From positions 1-6,668 of the forward strand of contig JACRGZ010000019.1 of the NCBI GenBank assembly GCA_016234155.1: 6,668 nucleotides of DNA, written 5' to 3'. Under the pieces are notes generated by a model. It searched no databases, had not been told where the DNA came from, and saw only the letters and a program-made list of their open reading frames with translations. The stretch is from Nitrospirota bacterium. Lineage in GTDB: Bacteria > Nitrospirota > 9FT-COMBO-42-15 > HDB-SIOI813. Made by a program: the position numbers and the translations under genes. Below, piece after piece: positions 4,151 to 6,668 of this stretch. Positions within the stretch are counted from its first letter, which is position 1. Each line of letters starts with the position of its first letter.

Positions 4151-6668
4151 CCCGCCGTTATCTCCTTTGCAATTATCCTGGCCTGTCTTAAGTCAACCTT
4201 GCCGGTTCCAAGTGTCGGGATGGTCTCGATATAGTGTATATCATCCCGTCCTGGAATCCAGAGCCTTGGGAGGTCTATCTCACATAGTTGCCGCCATAAA
4301 TCTTCAGATTTTGCTTCTTTATAATTGTGGAGAACAACAAGACGCTCCCCTCTCTGATCATCCCGAATAGATGTTACCACACAGACCGCATCTTTTAAAA
4401 GCTGGTTGACAGCATCTTCAATCCTTATATGTGGTACCATCTCACCACCGATCTTGCTGAATCTCGATAAACGATCCATTATTGTTATAAAGCCGTCTTC
4501 GTCAATCGAGGCTATATCGCCGGTAACATACCAGCCGTCTAAGATGGAATTATTTCCGCCCAAATAGCCCATCATCCGGCCGGGACCTTTCACAAGCAAC
4601 ATTCCTTCTTTCCCGCAAGGTAAGGTCTCTCCGGTATCGGGATTAACTATCTTAACAATCACGCCGGGGATGGGATGACCCGCTGTCCCCTGTCTATGAC
4701 CTGTCTGCCTGACAGTCCAATGAGCCACATCAGGTGTATTCACCGACACAACAGGCCCCATCTCCGTGCAGCCATAGCCTTCCAACAGATCAATCCCATA
4801 CTTTTCCTTAAATGCCCTTGCAAGCGGCTCCTGCAATTTCTCAGCCCCGACTATAGCATATCGCAAAGATGAGAATTCTTCTGCCGCACATTTTTTCAAA
4901 TAGCCTGAACAGAAGGTCGGTGTGCTTATCAGGATCGTGGCCCTGTATTTGGACACCATCTCACCAATGGTCTTCGCATCTGTAGGATTTGGGTGATATA
5001 CTGCGCCAAAACCTGAGATAATGGGAAACCAGATCGTTGCAGTCAGCCCGAATGAGTGGAAGAACGGGAGTATCCCCATGACCTTGTCCTTCCCTGTCAG
5101 TTGAAATACCTGGCTAATCCCCTCGACATTAGACAGGATATTATGGTGAGACAACATTATTCCCTTTGGAATGCCCGTGCTTCCACTGGAGAAAATGACT
5201 GTGGCAAGGTCCTCCGGACTGATCTTTCTCTTTCTTAGGAATATCAGAAGAAGCCTTGACGAGAGAAGAAAAGCAGTAAAGGTCGTCAGTACCTTTCTCA
5301 GTAATGTAATATCCTTTATTATATCCTCGAGAAAAACCATCCCCCCCATCTCTCCAATCTTTGCCCTCGCTAAAAAAAGGCGTGATGTAAGGATCGTCTT
5401 TATGCCGCACTGCTGCACGGCAGATGCTATCGCCTCCCGTCCTGCAGTAAAGTTGAGGTTTACTGATACCTTCCCGGACATTGATAGTGCGATATTCGCC
5501 AGTGCCCCGACAACCGACGCCGGAAGCATAATCCCGACCATTGACTCTCCACGACACCGCCTTCTGATTGAACCGACAAGTATCAAACTTCCTGCAAGTG
5601 CCTTGCCATATGTAAGCTCCCTGCCGCTTGAGTCAGCCATGCAGAACGATGACCAGTTCCGTTTTGCACTCTTTACAAACCTCAGATGAAGCAGGTCATA
5701 CAGCCCCCTTCTGTATTGCACTGCCTCACTCCCCAGCTCCATAACCGCCTGACGAACCTCCTGTGCAGCAGCGCTTGATGACATCGGTTTACCGAAGGAG
5801 ACGGTAACAGGACGGAAAATATTCTCGGGCCATTTATAAAAAAACTTCCCACCCTTAAAACTGAAGATACTCCCCCATACACGGTCAAGGTGAACCGGGA
5901 TGATGGGGACATTCAGCCCTTCAACCACCTTCTCAAAACCCCGTTTAAATGGACGGATATTCCCGGTCCTGCTGATCTCCCCTTCAGCAAATATACATAC
6001 CATATTACCTTTATTAAACTCGTTACGCGCCTGGGCAATGGCCCCAAGCATATCTCTGCGGCTTTTAACTGATACGGGGATTGCCTTCATTAATCGGAAA
6101 AACCATTTAAGGGACTTTATAGCATAATAGTCTCTCGTGATAAGAAACCGGATGAGTCGCGGGACAGAAGTCCCCACAAAGAAGGGGTCCATAAATGACA
6201 CATGATTGCATACAAGAATGGCCGGCCCCCGGAGAGGCACATTCTTCCCACCCACAACCCTTACCCTGTATACGGTATGAACAAGGATATAAAAGACAAA
6301 TCTAAGGAGGAAGTCCGGTAATTCTTTTATTACGTATCCTGCAACAATAAATGTTAAGAGACCGGCTATAAGGGCGATCCGGACTGCCTGTATCTGCAAT
6401 ATATCCCGCAAAACCCACAATACCCCTGAGGCTAAAAGGATACCGGCAGTATTAATAAAATTGTTTGTGGCGATCAAACGGCCCCTTTCCTGCTCCCCGC
6501 TTCTCTGCTGAAGGAGGGCATTTAAAGGGACGATAAATAATCCCCCTGAAATTCCAAGAAGGATAAGCGAAGCAGCGGCAAGTGCAAACGATGAAGTTGA
6601 GTATGAAAGGAGTATGGAAAATATCCCCATACCGAGAGAGCCAAGAGGGACAAGTCCCGGCTCAATCC
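4141..6668 (-). CDS. aas: LplT-PlsC-Aas fusion: acyl-[ACP]--phospholipid O-acyltransferase, N-terminally partial
   Basis: Inner-membrane fusion enzyme predicted to flip lysophospholipid inward, activate a fatty acid and re-acylate the lysolipid. The frame stays open to the right edge (IEPGLVPLGSLG precedes the ATG at 6630), so that ATG is internal. Numbering from it, residues 1-104 are the end of the LplT/MFS transporter, with GGLFIVPLNALLQQRS (29-44) and RGRLIATNNFIN. Residues about 110-290 are a PlsC acyltransferase with NHVSFMD (catalytic H143 and D148 of HX4D) and FAEGEISRTG (214-223). Residues about 315-825 are an acyl-adenylating domain: FSSGSTGIPKG (480-490), GYGCTEMGP (618-626), YVTGD (701-705), DRLSRFSKIGGE (719-730) and the C-terminal catalytic lysine K811 in TLGTGKVD. 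A hydrophobic stretch at about 441-466 may touch the membrane. All catalytic motifs look intact. The three-domain layout is known in this family, which I recall at about 1140 residues, so some 300 residues lie outside. It converges on the ATPase gene. Confidence 0.93.
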   Translation of the reverse strand, partial: IEPGLVPLGSLGMGIFSILLSYSTSSFALAAASLILLGISGGLFIVPLNALLQQRSGEQERGRLIATNNFINTAGILLASGVLWVLRDILQIQAVRIALIAGLLTFIVAGYVIKELPDFLLRFVFYILVHTVYRVRVVGGKNVPLRGPAILVCNHVSFMDPFFVGTSVPRLIRFLITRDYYAIKSLKWFFRLMKAIPVSVKSRRDMLGAIAQARNEFNKGNMVCIFAEGEISRTGNIRPFKRGFEKVVEGLNVPIIPVHLDRVWGSIFSFKGGKFFYKWPENIFRPVTVSFGKPMSSSAAAQEVRQAVMELGSEAVQYRRGLYDLLHLRFVKSAKRNWSSFCMADSSGRELTYGKALAGSLILVGSIRRRCRGESMVGIMLPASVVGALANIALSMSGKVSVNLNFTAGREAIASAVQQCGIKTILTSRLFLARAKIGEMGGMVFLEDIIKDITLLRKVLTTFTAFLLSSRLLLIFLRKRKISPEDLATVIFSSGSTGIPKGIMLSHHNILSNVEGISQVFQLTGKDKVMGILPFFHSFGLTATIWFPIISGFGAVYHPNPTDAKTIGEMVSKYRATILISTPTFCSGYLKKCAAEEFSSLRYAIVGAEKLQEPLARAFKEKYGIDLLEGYGCTEMGPVVSVNTPDVAHWTVRQTGHRQGTAGHPIPGVIVKIVNPDTGETLPCGKEGMLLVKGPGRMMGYLGGNNSILDGWYVTGDIASIDEDGFITIMDRLSRFSKIGGEMVPHIRIEDAVNQLLKDAVCVVTSIRDDQRGERLVVLHNYKEAKSEDLWRQLCEIDLPRLWIPGRDDIHYIETIPTLGTGKVDLRQARIIAKEITAGCN
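4162..4167 (-). promoter_or_regulatory. Putative ribosome binding site for the lipoprotein-like frame
   Basis: AAGGAG on the - strand, inside the last codons of the fusion gene, 11 nt before the ATG at 4150. The spacing is slightly long. It matters because it is the main translation signal favouring the small lipoprotein-like frame. Confidence 0.35.

Noticed and set aside
5141..5557. 138-codon - strand frame inside the fusion gene
   Set aside because: It is another frame of the same strand within the conserved Aas domain. The main frame carries all the motifs uninterrupted, so no frameshift is indicated.
5171..5689. 172-codon open frame on the + strand within the fusion gene
   Set aside because: It is antisense to the conserved adenylation domain, has no ribosome site of note and shows no recognisable motif.

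Overview
The window carries three large genes and almost no non-coding DNA. From left to right these are comEC (+ strand, 5' end cut by the window edge), a PilB/GspE-type secretion or pilus ATPase (+ strand, overlapping comEC by 14 nt), and a large phospholipid-remodelling fusion gene of the LplT-PlsC-Aas type (- strand, N-terminal end cut by the right window edge). The two transcription units converge on a gap of only 52 bp. The organism looks like a Gram-negative-type bacterium of moderate GC content with heavy use of AGG/AGA and ATA codons. The palindromic repeat families present are ones I associate from memory with Nitrospirota, deltaproteobacterial lineages and similar environmental genomes. 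That placement is a low-confidence inference.

Left half (2-4088): comEC encodes the inner-membrane channel for single-stranded DNA during natural transformation, with its metallo-beta-lactamase-fold domain complete. The ATPase gene starts inside the end of comEC, with a good ribosome binding site. It has all the hallmarks of a pilus-extension or type II secretion motor, including a tandem 24-residue MshEN-type c-di-GMP motif at its N-terminus. Together they suggest a DNA-uptake operon in which a pilus motor is translationally coupled to the DNA channel.

The most unusual feature of this half is that short palindromic repeats sit in frame inside both genes. One is in a surface loop of the ComEC nuclease-like domain (about 1838-1868). 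Two different ones lie back to back between the two CxxC pairs of the ATPase zinc module (about 3675-3757 and 3761-3809). They are read through as protein and seem to replace the normal linker.

Right half (4141-6668, - strand): the fusion protein joins the end of an LplT-like lysophospholipid flippase, a PlsC acyltransferase and an acyl-ACP synthetase, so that import, activation and re-acylation of lysophospholipid lie on one chain. At its 3' end a possible small lipoprotein gene starts on the same strand (4150 downward). It has a Shine-Dalgarno sequence, overlaps the fusion gene's stop by 10 nt, and has a textbook lipobox encoded almost exactly by the otherwise empty gap. The rest of that frame runs antisense into the ATPase gene, so it may be a real overlapping gene, a truncated remnant or coincidence.

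No RNA genes, CRISPR arrays, insertion sequences, promoters or clear intrinsic terminators were seen.
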